Source: Herbidospora cretacea | GTDB lineage: Bacteria; Actinomycetota; Actinomycetes; Streptosporangiales; Streptosporangiaceae | Reading direction: 5' to 3' | DNA: 64,000 nucleotides | NCBI RefSeq assembly: GCF_001570605.1 | Contig: NZ_BBXG01000009.1 | Span: 332,995 to 396,994, forward strand | Part shown: positions 23,147 through 32,185 of the stretch, one piece after another | Numbering within the stretch: position 1 is the stretch's first letter | Layout: the number at the start of each line of letters is the position of its first letter | Position numbers and translations under genes: made by a program | Notes under the pieces: model-generated | Told to the model about the DNA's origin: nothing | The model's input: only the letters and a program-made list of their open reading frames with translations | Database searches by the model: none

Positions 23147-23998
23147 TTACAGACGCCTCAGCAGCGCCTGCTTGGCGGTCGCGAACTCCTCGTCGGTCAG
23201 CACCCCGTCGCGGTGCAGCGCGCCGAGTTCGCGCAGGCGGCGCAGGACCACGTCGTGGTCCTCCTCGGGCGCCTCGATCGCGGGCGGCTCGGCCAGCGGG
23301 TGGGGCAGCCGGGCGATGACGGCGGTCACCAGCAGGGCGACGGTGCGGGTCTCCTTGCTGAGGCCCCACAGGGTGACGGCGGCCGGGTCGTGCTTGATCG
23401 GCATCCGGGTCGACGGCTCGCTCCTGCGGGTGAACCTGAGCCGGCCGTTCTCCATGCCGCCGTTGGGGATCCACTCCACGGCGGCGACGTCGGCCAGCGG
23501 GATCCGCTGCGGCCCGGCCTTCTGCTTGGCGCCGTCGGCCGCCCAGTTGGGCTCGATCATGATCACGTCGCCGTCGAAGGTGACCATGCCGTCGGAGGCG
23601 TTCGCGGTCAGCGGCACCGGCGGGCCGGGCAGCAGATAGCGGTTGCTCGGGCCCTCGGGCACCCCTTCGGCCAGCAGCGCGGCGCGGACCTCGTCGGCGA
23701 AGTATTCGGCCACGCCCGCCCGGTCGGCGTCGATCGTGAGACGGTAGGGGTCGGCGGCCTCGGGGAGGCGTCCGCCGGTGGCCTGGGTGAACGGGTCGGC
23801 GCCCTCCCGCATGCGTAACTTCAGCAGGCCACCCTTGCGGCCGGGCTGGTAGGCGATCCCGGCCACCGCCGCCAGCGGCACCACGAGTTCCCCGAGGGCC
23901 TGGCGCAGCTTGTTCACGCTGCGGTCGGTGGCGGGCACGATCCGGATCAGGTCGCCGTTGAAGGTCCACGTGCCGTCTCGTACCAACACCTCGGTCAT
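23147..23998 (-). CDS. DUF4429 protein with C-terminal SHOCT domain
   Basis: 283 residues. Two related halves are visible: residues 1-110 (TWTFNGDLIRIVP, GIAYQPGRKGGLLKLRM, DPYRLTI) and about 130-215 (MVTFDGDVIMIEP, VEWIPNGGMENGRLRF). These are PH-like DUF4429 repeats. The last 35 residues are a SHOCT helix pair (LRRLRELGALHRDGVLTDEEF). Such proteins are common in actinobacteria and of unknown role. The gene is divergent from the large AfsR-like regulator, with only 37 bp between the two starts. Confidence 0.85.
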   Translation of the reverse strand: MTEVLVRDGTWTFNGDLIRIVPATDRSVNKLRQALGELVVPLAAVAGIAYQPGRKGGLLKLRMREGADPFTQATGGRLPEAADPYRLTIDADRAGVAEYFADEVRAALLAEGVPEGPSNRYLLPGPPVPLTANASDGMVTFDGDVIMIEPNWAADGAKQKAGPQRIPLADVAAVEWIPNGGMENGRLRFTRRSEPSTRMPIKHDPAAVTLWGLSKETRTVALLVTAVIARLPHPLAEPPAIEAPEEDHDVVLRRLRELGALHRDGVLTDEEFATAKQALLRRL

Positions 23999-24035
23999 GG
24001 CCGGATCTTACGCATTAGGTGGCACAGTGGGTGAT

Positions 24036-27000
24036 ATGCACGTGGGGATTCTCGGGCCGCTCGAAGTGCGGGCCGATGGGGGCGGCTCCGTCACGATCGG
24101 CGGGGCCCGGCTGCGTGCTCTTCTCGTACGTCTGGCGCTCGACCCCGGCCGTCTGGTCACCCACGACGAACTGGCCGAGGCCCTGTGGGGCGCGGCGCCC
24201 CCGGCCGACCGGGCCAACGCCCTCCAGTCGCTCGTCTCCCGGCTGCGCCGGGTGCTGCCCGACCCGGGAGCGCTGCGCTCCGAGCCCGGCGGATATCGGC
24301 TGGCGCTGCCGAAGGAGAACGTCGACGCCCACCGGTTCGCGGCGCTGGCCGCCCGGGGCCGGACCGCGCTGAACTCCGGGGACCACCGGCAGGCCGCCGC
24401 CTGCCTGGGGGAGGCGGCGGCGCTCTGGCGGGGCCGTCCCCTGGCCGACGTGGCCGACGCGCCGTTCGCCGACGCCGCCGTGGCGCTGCTCGACGAGGCC
24501 TGGCTGACCGCCACCGAAGACCGGCTTGAGGCCGAACCGGTGATCTCCGAACTGCGGGACCTGGCCGCCCGCCATCCGCTGCGCGAGCGCGTCCACGCCC
24601 TGCTGATGCGGGCGCTGGCCGCGTCCGGCCGCCGGGCCGAGGCGCTGACCGTCTTCGAGGAGGTCCGGCACGCCCTGGCCGACGACCTCGGCGTCGACCC
24701 CGGCCCCGAGCTGCGCGAGGCCCACCTGGCCGTGCTGCGCGAGGAACCGGCGCCGCGGCGGGGCCGGCCGGTGCTGCGCGCGCCGCTGACCAGCTTCGTC
24801 GGGCGCGACCGCGACATGGCCGAGATCTCCCGGCGGCTGGCCGACAGCCGCCTGGTCACCCTGGTCGGGCCGGGCGGCGCGGGCAAGACCCGGCTGGCCA
24901 GCACGGTGGCCGCCGGGCTCGACCGGCCGGTCTGGCTGGTGGAGCTGGCCCCCGTCACCAACCCCGACGACGTGCCGCAGGCGGTGCTGACCGCCGTCGG
25001 GGCGGGGCAGACCAAGGCGCAGGAGGGCACCCTCGCCCGCATCGTCGAGGTGCTGTCCGGCGTCGAGGGCGTGCTGCTGCTCGACAACTGCGAACACCTC
25101 GTCGACGCCGCCGCGCGGCTGGCCGACGAGCTGCTCGGGCTGTGTCCCCGGCTGACGGTGCTGGCCACCAGCCGCGAGGCGCTCGGCATCTTCGGCGAGT
25201 CGCTCTGGCCGGTGCCCCCGCTGGCCGACGAACCGGCGGTCCGGCTGTTCCTCGACCGGGCCGAGGCGGTGCGTCCCGGGTTCGCGCTCACGGACGACAA
25301 CACGCCGGTCGTCCAGGAGATCTGCCACCGGCTCGACGGGCTGCCGCTGGCGATCGAGCTGGCCGCCGCCCGGCTGCGCTCGCTCACGGTGGATCAGGTG
25401 GCGGCCCGGCTCGACGACCGGTTCCGGCTGCTGACGGGCGGGAGCCGTACCGCCATGGCCCGGCACCAGACGCTCCGCGCGGTGGTCGCCTGGAGCTGGG
25501 ACCTGCTCGGCGACGACGAGCGCGACCTGGTCGAACGGCTCGCGGTCTTCCCCGGCGGGTTCACCGCCGAGGCGGCCGAGGCGCTCGGCGGGTCGCTCGA
25601 CCTGCTGGCCTCCCTGGTCGACCGGTCGCTGCTCCAGCTCATCGACGGGCCGCGCTACCGGATGCTGGAGACCATCCGCGAATACGGCCTGGAACGCCTG
25701 GCCGAACGCGGCGAGGTCGGCGAGGTCCGCGCCGCCCACACCCGCTACTTCCTCGACCTCGCCGAGCAGGGCGGCGGCCAGATGCACGGCCACGGGCAGC
25801 TCACCTGGATCCGCGTCCTCGGTGCCGACCACGACAACCTGCTGGCCGCCTTCCACCACGCCATCGAGCGCGGCGACGCCGCCACCGCGACCAGGATGAC
25901 CGCCGCTCTCGGCACGTTCTGGATGATCACCGGTCGGCGGGCCGAATCGGTGCCCTGGCTCAAGTCGGCCCTCGACCTCGATGGCGAGACCGACCGGGAG
26001 GCCTGGCTCGTCACCACGATGATGTACCTGCTGAACTCGCTGATGAGCCAGCCGGTGGAGGACGTCGAAAGGCTGATCGACCGGTTCGGGGAGATCTCCC
26101 AGGCGGCCGACATCGACGACGACCCGGTGCTCTGCCTGATCACGCCGATCTACCACATGTTCCGCGACGACATCGAGGGCGGTCTCGTCGCGATCGACCG
26201 GGCCTTCCGGGTGGCCGACATGTGGAGCCGGTCGATGCTGCTGATGTTCCGGGGCTTCATGCGGGAGAACGAGGGCGACCCCACCGGCATGCTGGCCGAC
26301 CTGGGAGAGGCCGCGGCCGGGTTCCGCGAGGTCGGCGACCGCTGGGGGCTGGCCCAGGCGCTGACGTTCGTCGCCGACGCGGCCATGCTGTTCGGCGACT
26401 TCGACCTCGTCGTGAAGTCGCTGGAGGAGGCCATCGAGCTGACCCGGCTGCTCAACCCCGACGACGACGCCGGGCACCAGCGCATGTACCTGGCCACCGC
26501 GCGCAGCCGCCAGGGCGACGTCGACGGCGCCCGCCGCGAGCTGGAGCTGATGGCCGGGGCGAGCCGGACCGAGTGGTCGATCAGGGACGCCGCGTTCTCC
26601 CGGATCGGCCTGGGCGATCTGGCCCGCGAGGTGGGCGACCTCGCCGAGGCGAGGTTCCAGTACGAGAGGGCCGCCGTCGCCATCGACCAATCGGGCATCG
26701 TGTCGCCGCAGTTCCGGGCGCTGGTGCTGACCTCTCTCGGGCATCTGTCGGTCGCCGAGGGCGACCTGGAGGCCGCCGGGTCGGCCGTCGCCGAGGCCGC
26801 CGGACTGGCCGACTCGGTGCGCGACCGGCCGGTGCTGGCCCGGGTGGGGGTGCTGGCCGCGGAGGTGGAGGCGGTGAGCGGGAACGCCGAAGGGGCGGCC
26901 CGGATGCTCGGCGCGAGCGAGCAGCTCCGGGGCGCCCCCGACGCGTACAACCCCGACGTCTTCCGGATCTCCGCCCAGTTGCGGGAGACCCTGGGGGACG

Positions 27001-27077
27001 AGGCCTACTTCGCGGCCTACGGCAAGGGGGCCGCCCTGGACCGGGCGGCCGCCATCGATCAGGTCCTGCGCCGGTAG
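24036..27077 (+). CDS. AfsR/SARP-type regulator with ATPase and TPR domains
   Basis: 1013 residues from ATG 24036. Residues 1-90 are an OmpR-type winged helix (LLVRLALDPGRLVTHDELAEALWG), 100-245 a BTAD domain (HPLRERVHALLMRALAASG, DLGVDPGPEL), and from about 255 an NB-ARC-like ATPase with Walker A GPGGAGKT and Walker B VLLLDNCEHL. DGLPLAIELAAARL is the GLPL motif. The C-terminal 450 residues are TPR-like helices. It is presumably an activator switched by nucleotide and ligand. Its neighbours are a DrrAB-type exporter (convergent) and DUF4429 (divergent). No antibiotic cluster is attached. Confidence 0.9.
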   Translation: MHVGILGPLEVRADGGGSVTIGGARLRALLVRLALDPGRLVTHDELAEALWGAAPPADRANALQSLVSRLRRVLPDPGALRSEPGGYRLALPKENVDAHRFAALAARGRTALNSGDHRQAAACLGEAAALWRGRPLADVADAPFADAAVALLDEAWLTATEDRLEAEPVISELRDLAARHPLRERVHALLMRALAASGRRAEALTVFEEVRHALADDLGVDPGPELREAHLAVLREEPAPRRGRPVLRAPLTSFVGRDRDMAEISRRLADSRLVTLVGPGGAGKTRLASTVAAGLDRPVWLVELAPVTNPDDVPQAVLTAVGAGQTKAQEGTLARIVEVLSGVEGVLLLDNCEHLVDAAARLADELLGLCPRLTVLATSREALGIFGESLWPVPPLADEPAVRLFLDRAEAVRPGFALTDDNTPVVQEICHRLDGLPLAIELAAARLRSLTVDQVAARLDDRFRLLTGGSRTAMARHQTLRAVVAWSWDLLGDDERDLVERLAVFPGGFTAEAAEALGGSLDLLASLVDRSLLQLIDGPRYRMLETIREYGLERLAERGEVGEVRAAHTRYFLDLAEQGGGQMHGHGQLTWIRVLGADHDNLLAAFHHAIERGDAATATRMTAALGTFWMITGRRAESVPWLKSALDLDGETDREAWLVTTMMYLLNSLMSQPVEDVERLIDRFGEISQAADIDDDPVLCLITPIYHMFRDDIEGGLVAIDRAFRVADMWSRSMLLMFRGFMRENEGDPTGMLADLGEAAAGFREVGDRWGLAQALTFVADAAMLFGDFDLVVKSLEEAIELTRLLNPDDDAGHQRMYLATARSRQGDVDGARRELELMAGASRTEWSIRDAAFSRIGLGDLAREVGDLAEARFQYERAAVAIDQSGIVSPQFRALVLTSLGHLSVAEGDLEAAGSAVAEAAGLADSVRDRPVLARVGVLAAEVEAVSGNAEGAARMLGASEQLRGAPDAYNPDVFRISAQLRETLGDEAYFAAYGKGAALDRAAAIDQVLRR

Positions 27078-27883
27078 GCCCGCACGGCCAGCGGCGCGAA
27101 GACCGCCAGCAGGCCGACGCCCCAGACGACGACCCAGACGAGATGGCCGGCCACCGGCCCGCCGATCATGAGACCGCGGGCGGCCTCCATCGCGTGGGCG
27201 ACCGGATTGATGTGCACCCACGTCTGGAGCCAGCCCGGCAGGGTGTCGGTCGGGGCCATCATGCCGGTGCCGAAGGTCAGCGGGAACATCACCATGAACG
27301 CCGTGCCCTGCACCGCGCCCGGCTCCCGCATCACCATCCCGAGCAGGACGAACGCCCAGCTCAGGCAGAACGCGAAGCCGATGGTCATGGCCACGGCCGC
27401 GAGCGCGGGCAGCACGCCGGTGACGAGCTGGAAGCCCAGCACCAGGCCGCAGACCGCGAGGGAGACGGTCGCGACCACGTAGCGGATGAGGTCGCCGAGC
27501 ACCGACCCGATCAGCGGTGCCGAGCGCCCGATGGGGAGGCTGCGGAACCGGTCGAAGACGCCCTTCTTGAGGTCGGTGTTGAGGCTCACGCCGGTCGCGA
27601 CCGAGGCGAACACCACGGTCTGCACCATGATCGCCGGAAGCAGGAACTGCAGGTACTGGTGGGTGTCCCCGGCGATCGCGCCGCCGAGCAGGAAGACGAA
27701 CAGCATCACGAAGATGATCGGCTGGAGGGTCACGTCGAGCAGCTGCTCGGGCGTCCTGATCGTCTTTATCAAGCTCCGCCTCGCGAGGGCGAGACTATGT
27801 CTGACCAGCCCGAAAGGGCGTGGCTGCGGCCGCGCGACGGTGGCTTCGGGGTTCTGCACGGGAGGGATGACGGTCGTGGTCAT
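27059..27883 (-). CDS. ABC-2 type permease, DrrB-like
   Basis: 274 residues with six hydrophobic segments. It has the ABC-2 layout of daunorubicin-type exporters: an N-terminal amphipathic helix (LALARRSLIKTIRTPEQLLDV), LQPIIFVMLFVFLLGG, and ATGVSLNTDLKKGVFDRFRSLPIG, a strongly conserved coupling loop. It should pair with the ATPase encoded 13 bp upstream. A clear GAAGGAATT site precedes the ATG. The 3' end overlaps the AfsR-like gene by 19 bp. Confidence 0.92.
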   Translation of the reverse strand: MTTTVIPPVQNPEATVARPQPRPFGLVRHSLALARRSLIKTIRTPEQLLDVTLQPIIFVMLFVFLLGGAIAGDTHQYLQFLLPAIMVQTVVFASVATGVSLNTDLKKGVFDRFRSLPIGRSAPLIGSVLGDLIRYVVATVSLAVCGLVLGFQLVTGVLPALAAVAMTIGFAFCLSWAFVLLGMVMREPGAVQGTAFMVMFPLTFGTGMMAPTDTLPGWLQTWVHINPVAHAMEAARGLMIGGPVAGHLVWVVVWGVGLLAVFAPLAVRAYRRRT

Positions 27884-27896
27884 GGGGAATTCCTTC

Positions 27897-28850
27897 TCAG
27901 GCCGCGGCGGAGTCGTCGGTCGCGCGCTCGCCGGTGAGGGTGAAGAACACCTCGTCCAGGCTGGGCAGGCGCAGGGAGAGTTCGGTGACGGAGATGCCGG
28001 CCTGGGCCAGCCGCGCCACCACTTCGGTGAACTGGGCGTCGCCGTCGACGGGCACGGTGACCACGCCCCGGCTGGGCGATTCGGCCGGACGGCCCGACAC
28101 GCCGGTGAGAATGGCCTCGGTCTCGGCGAGGCGGCCCGGGTCGGCCGGGCGGGCGAGGACGGTCTGGCCGCCGACGATCTGCTTGAGCTGGGCCGGGGTG
28201 CCGTGGGCGATCGACCGGCCGTGGTCGATGACGGTGATCTCGTCGGCCAGCGCGTCGGCCTCCTCCAGGTACTGCGTCGTCAGCAGCACCGTGACGCCGT
28301 CGGAGACCAGGCCGCGCACGATGTTCCACACGTCGTCGCGCTTGGACGGGTCGAGCCCGGTCGTGGGCTCGTCGAGGAAGATGACGTCGGGCCGGCCGAC
28401 CAGGCTCGCGGCCAGGTCGAGACGGCGGCGCATGCCGCCCGAGTAGGTCTTGGCCTGCCGGCCCCCCGCTTCGGCGAGCCCGAACTCGGCGAGCAGCTCG
28501 GTGGCCCTGGCGCGGGCCTCGTCCTTGCGCAGGTCGAGGAGCTGGCCGATGAGGACGAGGTTCTGCATGCCGGTCAGGTCCTCGTCGACGGAGGCGTACT
28601 GGCCGGTCAGGCCGATCAGGCGGCGGACCCTGGCGGCGTCCTTGACGACGTCGAGCCCGCCCACGAGGGCGCGGCCCTCGTCCGGGCGGAGCAGGGTGGC
28701 CAGGATCCGGACGGCGGTGGTCTTCCCGGCCCCGTTCGGCCCGAGCACGCCGAGCACCCGGCCCTGCCGGACCGACAGGTCGAGCCCGGCGAGGGCGGTG
28801 GTCTTCCCGAAGCGTTTCACGAGGCCGTGGGCCTCGAATGCGTAGTCCAT
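27897..28850 (-). CDS. ABC transporter ATPase, DrrA-like
   Basis: 317 residues from the ATG at 28848-28850, with GGGGAC in front. Walker A is GPNGAGKT, the signature is YSGGMRRRLDLAASL, Walker B is VIFLDEPTTGLD, and the switch His lies in TTQYLEE. The C-terminal 90 residues form the DrrA-type domain. It drives export with the adjacent permease, probably of a hydrophobic drug or natural product, and may confer self-resistance. The two genes are an operon. Confidence 0.93.
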   Translation of the reverse strand: MDYAFEAHGLVKRFGKTTALAGLDLSVRQGRVLGVLGPNGAGKTTAVRILATLLRPDEGRALVGGLDVVKDAARVRRLIGLTGQYASVDEDLTGMQNLVLIGQLLDLRKDEARARATELLAEFGLAEAGGRQAKTYSGGMRRRLDLAASLVGRPDVIFLDEPTTGLDPSKRDDVWNIVRGLVSDGVTVLLTTQYLEEADALADEITVIDHGRSIAHGTPAQLKQIVGGQTVLARPADPGRLAETEAILTGVSGRPAESPSRGVVTVPVDGDAQFTEVVARLAQAGISVTELSLRLPSLDEVFFTLTGERATDDSAAA

Positions 28851-28961
28851 GTCCCCAAGAGTGCGGCGTGTCGCTGTCATCCGCCGCACAGCGGCCTGTC
28901 AGGCTCAGCGGGCCCTCAGCAGCGCCTCAGCGCGCTCTCAGCGACCTGACATCTCCCCAGG

Positions 28962-29972
28962 TCAGGCGGCCTTTCCCGATGACAGTCTCCGGGCCAGGTC
29001 GCGGGCCGCGTCCCGGCCCGCCCGGTTGGCGCCGACCGTGCTGGCGGAGGGGCCGTAGCCGACCAGGTGGACGAGCGGGTTGGCGACCACGCGGGTGCCG
29101 TCCATGCGGATGCCGCCGCCGGGTTCGCGCAGTTTGAGGGGGGCCAGGTGGCGGAGGTCGGCGCGGAAGCCGGTCGCCCAGATGATGACGTCGGCGGGGA
29201 GGACCTCGCCGTCCCACGACACGCCGTCGGGGACCAAATGGGTGAACATGGGGCGGCGGCGCGACACGCCGGTTTCCAGGGCCTTCTTGACGACCGGGGT
29301 GTAGGTCAGGCCGGTCACGCTGACCACGCTCTGCGGCGGCAGGCCGGCCCTGACCCGCTCGTCGACCAGCGCCACGACCTCGCGGCCGTCGAAGCCCTCG
29401 GGCCGGAAGTCGGGTTCGCGGCGGGTCACCCATACCGCCGACGCCGACACGCCGACGATTTCCGAGAGTACGTGCATGGCCGAATGTCCGCCGCCGACCA
29501 CCACGACGTTCAGGCCGGCGAACTCCCCGGGGCCCCGGTAGGAGGCGTAGTGCAACTGCCGGCCCTCGAAACGGCCGGGATAGTAGGGCCAGTGGGGGCG
29601 GGTCCACGTGCCGGACGCGTTGACGATCGCTCGGGCGCGCCATTTGTCATCGACCACGAATCCCGGTCTGACATTTCCCACTTTGTGAGGTCGGACGATG
29701 TTCAAACCCATTTCCGCTTCATAAGAAGCGAAATATTCTGGGACGGCTTCCGCGGCCGCCCGCGCGGGGTCGATTTCGGGCTTGCGCATACCGGGCAGAT
29801 CGAATATTCCGTGCACTCTGTCCATCGTCAAGGTCGGCGAACGGTGGCGCCAGGCGCCTCCGGGCGATTCCTCCGCATCCAGGATGACCTGTGACAGCCC
29901 GAACCGGCGCAAGAAGTACGAGGCCGACAAACCGGCCTGACCGGCCCCGATCACCACAACGTCGACATCCAT
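28962..29972 (-). CDS. FAD-dependent oxidoreductase (flavin monooxygenase-like)
   Basis: 336 residues from ATG 29970-29972; a TTG 18 bp upstream is also open. Two Rossmann motifs are visible: VVIGAGQAGLSASYFL for FAD and VVVVGGGHSAMHV for NADPH, plus WATGFR near the C-terminus. This is the TrkA/CzcO-like branch of single-component flavoprotein monooxygenases. The stretch between about 29640 and 29780 is clearly poorer in GC than its surroundings. It is divergent from the His-rich gene. Substrate unknown. Confidence 0.87.
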   Translation of the reverse strand: MDVDVVVIGAGQAGLSASYFLRRFGLSQVILDAEESPGGAWRHRSPTLTMDRVHGIFDLPGMRKPEIDPARAAAEAVPEYFASYEAEMGLNIVRPHKVGNVRPGFVVDDKWRARAIVNASGTWTRPHWPYYPGRFEGRQLHYASYRGPGEFAGLNVVVVGGGHSAMHVLSEIVGVSASAVWVTRREPDFRPEGFDGREVVALVDERVRAGLPPQSVVSVTGLTYTPVVKKALETGVSRRRPMFTHLVPDGVSWDGEVLPADVIIWATGFRADLRHLAPLKLREPGGGIRMDGTRVVANPLVHLVGYGPSASTVGANRAGRDAARDLARRLSSGKAA

Positions 29973-30099
29973 CACGTCACTCTCAACCAAGCAAACCTCC
30001 CGGATCTTCCCGAATAAGCGGACATTTGCAGGATGAGCTTTCCCATTGCTTTGTGCGTGCTGCTAAGGGAGATCCGACCCGTTATTGCATGATCGATCC

Positions 30100-30960
30100 A
30101 TGAGGTTCGGGACGTACGTGATCGCCCTAATCATGGGGCTGGGCTTTTGGGGCGCTGCGCTTCCTGCGCAGGCCGCGGCCCCGATCTCGGATACCGAGAT
30201 CGTGGGTCACTGGGACAAGCCGCGTAAGAAGCTGAAGAGGGTCAAAGTGGTCAAGTGGCGGCATCACCGCCACCACCGGCCGCGGGTGAGGGTGAAGGTG
30301 CAGTGGCACCACATTCACCACCGTCACCACATTGACCACACTCGCCATTGGCTTCACCGGCACCACCACCACAGGCGCCACTTCATTCACCGGCATCACC
30401 ACCACAAGCACCATGACAACATCATTCACAACCGGTGCATCAGGCACCACGACCACCACGTGATCCACCACAAGGCGCGCAAGCACCACCGCGATCACCA
30501 CGGTCACCACCACGGCCGTCAGCACCACCAGCCGCCGCTGGAGATGCTGGAGCCGACGACCGGTTTCGAGGCGCTCGAGGGCGCCGAGACCGCTCCGCGT
30601 CTTGAGAGCGCCGACGCCGCTCAGGGCATGGAGTGGGCCCCCGCGGGCGCCGAGGTCGTCGACGGTGTCGAGGGCATGGACGCCACCATGGGTTCGGCCC
30701 AGCGTCTCGCGACGGTCAGCTCTGACCACTGCGAGGGCCGTCACCACGACCACGGCGGCGACGAGGGCTTCGAGGACGAGGGCTTCGACGACGAGGGTGG
30801 CTTCGAGGACGACGACGAGCTCGGCGGCGGCGCCATCGCCGGCCCGACTGGTCCGTCGGCCTCGACCGGCACCGGCGTGCTCAACGTCGGTACGGTCCGT
30901 GAGCACCGGGCTCCGGCCCGCCGCGCACTCGTGAAGGTTCAGGAGTCGGCCGGCAGGTAG
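30100..30960 (+). CDS. Histidine-rich secreted protein, probable metal binder
   Basis: 286 residues from ATG 30100; a TTG at 30085 is a possible alternative. Residues 1-26 are a Sec signal peptide ending LPAQAAA. Residues 37-143 contain 42 His in 107 positions, in HH, HHH and HHHH runs mixed with Arg, Lys and Asp. A Glu/Ala-rich middle follows, then a short HCEGRHHDH cluster and an acidic run (EGFEDEGFDDEGGFEDDDE). The tail is Gly/Thr/Ser-rich. Such content suggests binding of Zn, Ni, Cu or Co outside the membrane, as storage, buffer or scavenger. No metal transporter lies beside it. Its last 22 bp overlap a convergent MFS gene. Confidence 0.75.
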   Translation: MRFGTYVIALIMGLGFWGAALPAQAAAPISDTEIVGHWDKPRKKLKRVKVVKWRHHRHHRPRVRVKVQWHHIHHRHHIDHTRHWLHRHHHHRRHFIHRHHHHKHHDNIIHNRCIRHHDHHVIHHKARKHHRDHHGHHHGRQHHQPPLEMLEPTTGFEALEGAETAPRLESADAAQGMEWAPAGAEVVDGVEGMDATMGSAQRLATVSSDHCEGRHHDHGGDEGFEDEGFDDEGGFEDDDELGGGAIAGPTGPSASTGTGVLNVGTVREHRAPARRALVKVQESAGR

Positions 30961-32078
30961 CGGGTCGACAACCAGATCACCGCTCCAAGGACCAGTCCTG
31001 CTGAGAGAGCCAGCCGTAGGGACGTAGCCTCGGCGAGGAACCCGATCAGGACTGGTCCGAGGAGCAACCCGGCGTAGCCGATGGCGGCCGTCTGTGCGAT
31101 GGCCGGCCCCGACTGCGCCGGGTCCGCGCCGCCCGCGAGCGACAGCGCGAACGGGATCACGGTGGCCATCGCCACCCCGGCGACCAGCAGCCCGGCCAGG
31201 GCCACCCCCACCACGGGAGCCGTGATCATCACGGCGAACGACAGCGCCACCACGATGCCGCCGAACCGCAGGCACGCGGCGGCGCCGTAGCGTCTGCGCA
31301 GCCGGTCCCCGGCCAGCCGGGCGGCCAGCATGCCCCCGGCGAACAGCGGATAGCCGAGGGCGGCCAGCGACTCGGGCGCGCCGAGCACGTCACGCAGGTA
31401 GAGACCGTTCCAGTCTCCGACCATCCCCTCGATCATGAAGGCCGCGAAGACCACCACGCCGAGCAGGTAGACGACGGGTGGCAGCCGCCGCCGTACCGCC
31501 GCGCCGCCCTCGTCGGCGCCGGGATCCGGCAGGTACGTCCGGCTCAGCGCCGCCGCCACCGGCACGCTCGCCAGCGCCACCAGGATCAGATGGTCGTGGA
31601 ACGACAGGTCCAGCCGGATCGCGCCGATCCCGATGGCCCCCGCCGCGATGGCCCCGATCGACCACCCGGCGTGGAAGCCGCTCATCAGCGACCGGCCCGA
31701 GGCGTTCTCGACCACCGCGCCCTGGGCGTTCATGGAGATGTCGAACAGGCCGACGGCCATGCCGAACGCGGCGGCCGCGAGGATCAGCTCCAGATAGCCG
31801 GGGGCCATCGCCACCCCGGCGAGGGTGAGCGCGCTGATCGGCATCGACAGGGTGAGCGCCCGGCCGCTGCCCAGTCGCCGCAGCAGGGGCCGCGAGCCCT
31901 GCATGGCCAGCAGCCCGCCGACCGCCCACGCGAGCAGGACGATCCCGAGCTGCGACTTGGTCAGGCCGATCGCGTCGGTCATGGCGGGGACGCGGACCGT
32001 GAGCGTGCCGGACATGATCCCGCACAGCACGAAGGCCAGCGTCGTTCCTAATCGGGCCCGGGTGAGGTCATGGGCCAA
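30939..32078 (-). CDS. MFS transporter (YbjJ/fucose-permease-like)
   Basis: 379 residues from a TTG with GAGAGGAC in front. About twelve hydrophobic segments are visible. GTLTVRVPAMTDAIGLTKSQLG in the first loop, VGLFDISMNAQG after segment 4 and SGFHAGWSIGA are signatures of the YbjJ branch of MFS proteins, some of which move sugars. Substrate is not predictable. The gene is divergent from the LLM oxidoreductase and its 3' end overlaps the His-rich gene. Confidence 0.85.
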   Translation of the reverse strand: MAHDLTRARLGTTLAFVLCGIMSGTLTVRVPAMTDAIGLTKSQLGIVLLAWAVGGLLAMQGSRPLLRRLGSGRALTLSMPISALTLAGVAMAPGYLELILAAAAFGMAVGLFDISMNAQGAVVENASGRSLMSGFHAGWSIGAIAAGAIGIGAIRLDLSFHDHLILVALASVPVAAALSRTYLPDPGADEGGAAVRRRLPPVVYLLGVVVFAAFMIEGMVGDWNGLYLRDVLGAPESLAALGYPLFAGGMLAARLAGDRLRRRYGAAACLRFGGIVVALSFAVMITAPVVGVALAGLLVAGVAMATVIPFALSLAGGADPAQSGPAIAQTAAIGYAGLLLGPVLIGFLAEATSLRLALSAGLVLGAVIWLSTRYLPADS

Positions 32079-32185
32079 CAGAGGTGTCCTCTCGATCGGT
32101 CAGGGAGGGGAGGGCACGCAAACCCGATCAGGTTAAAAGACCGATCGGAAATGTGGGGAATTGGCCCGCATGTGAGGATGGATAC

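Noticed and set aside
30127..31275. Minus-strand frame of 382 codons opposite the His-rich gene
   Set aside because: It reads the complement of CAC/CAT codons as Val/Met runs. The signal peptide on the plus strand and the MFS gene better explain the region.
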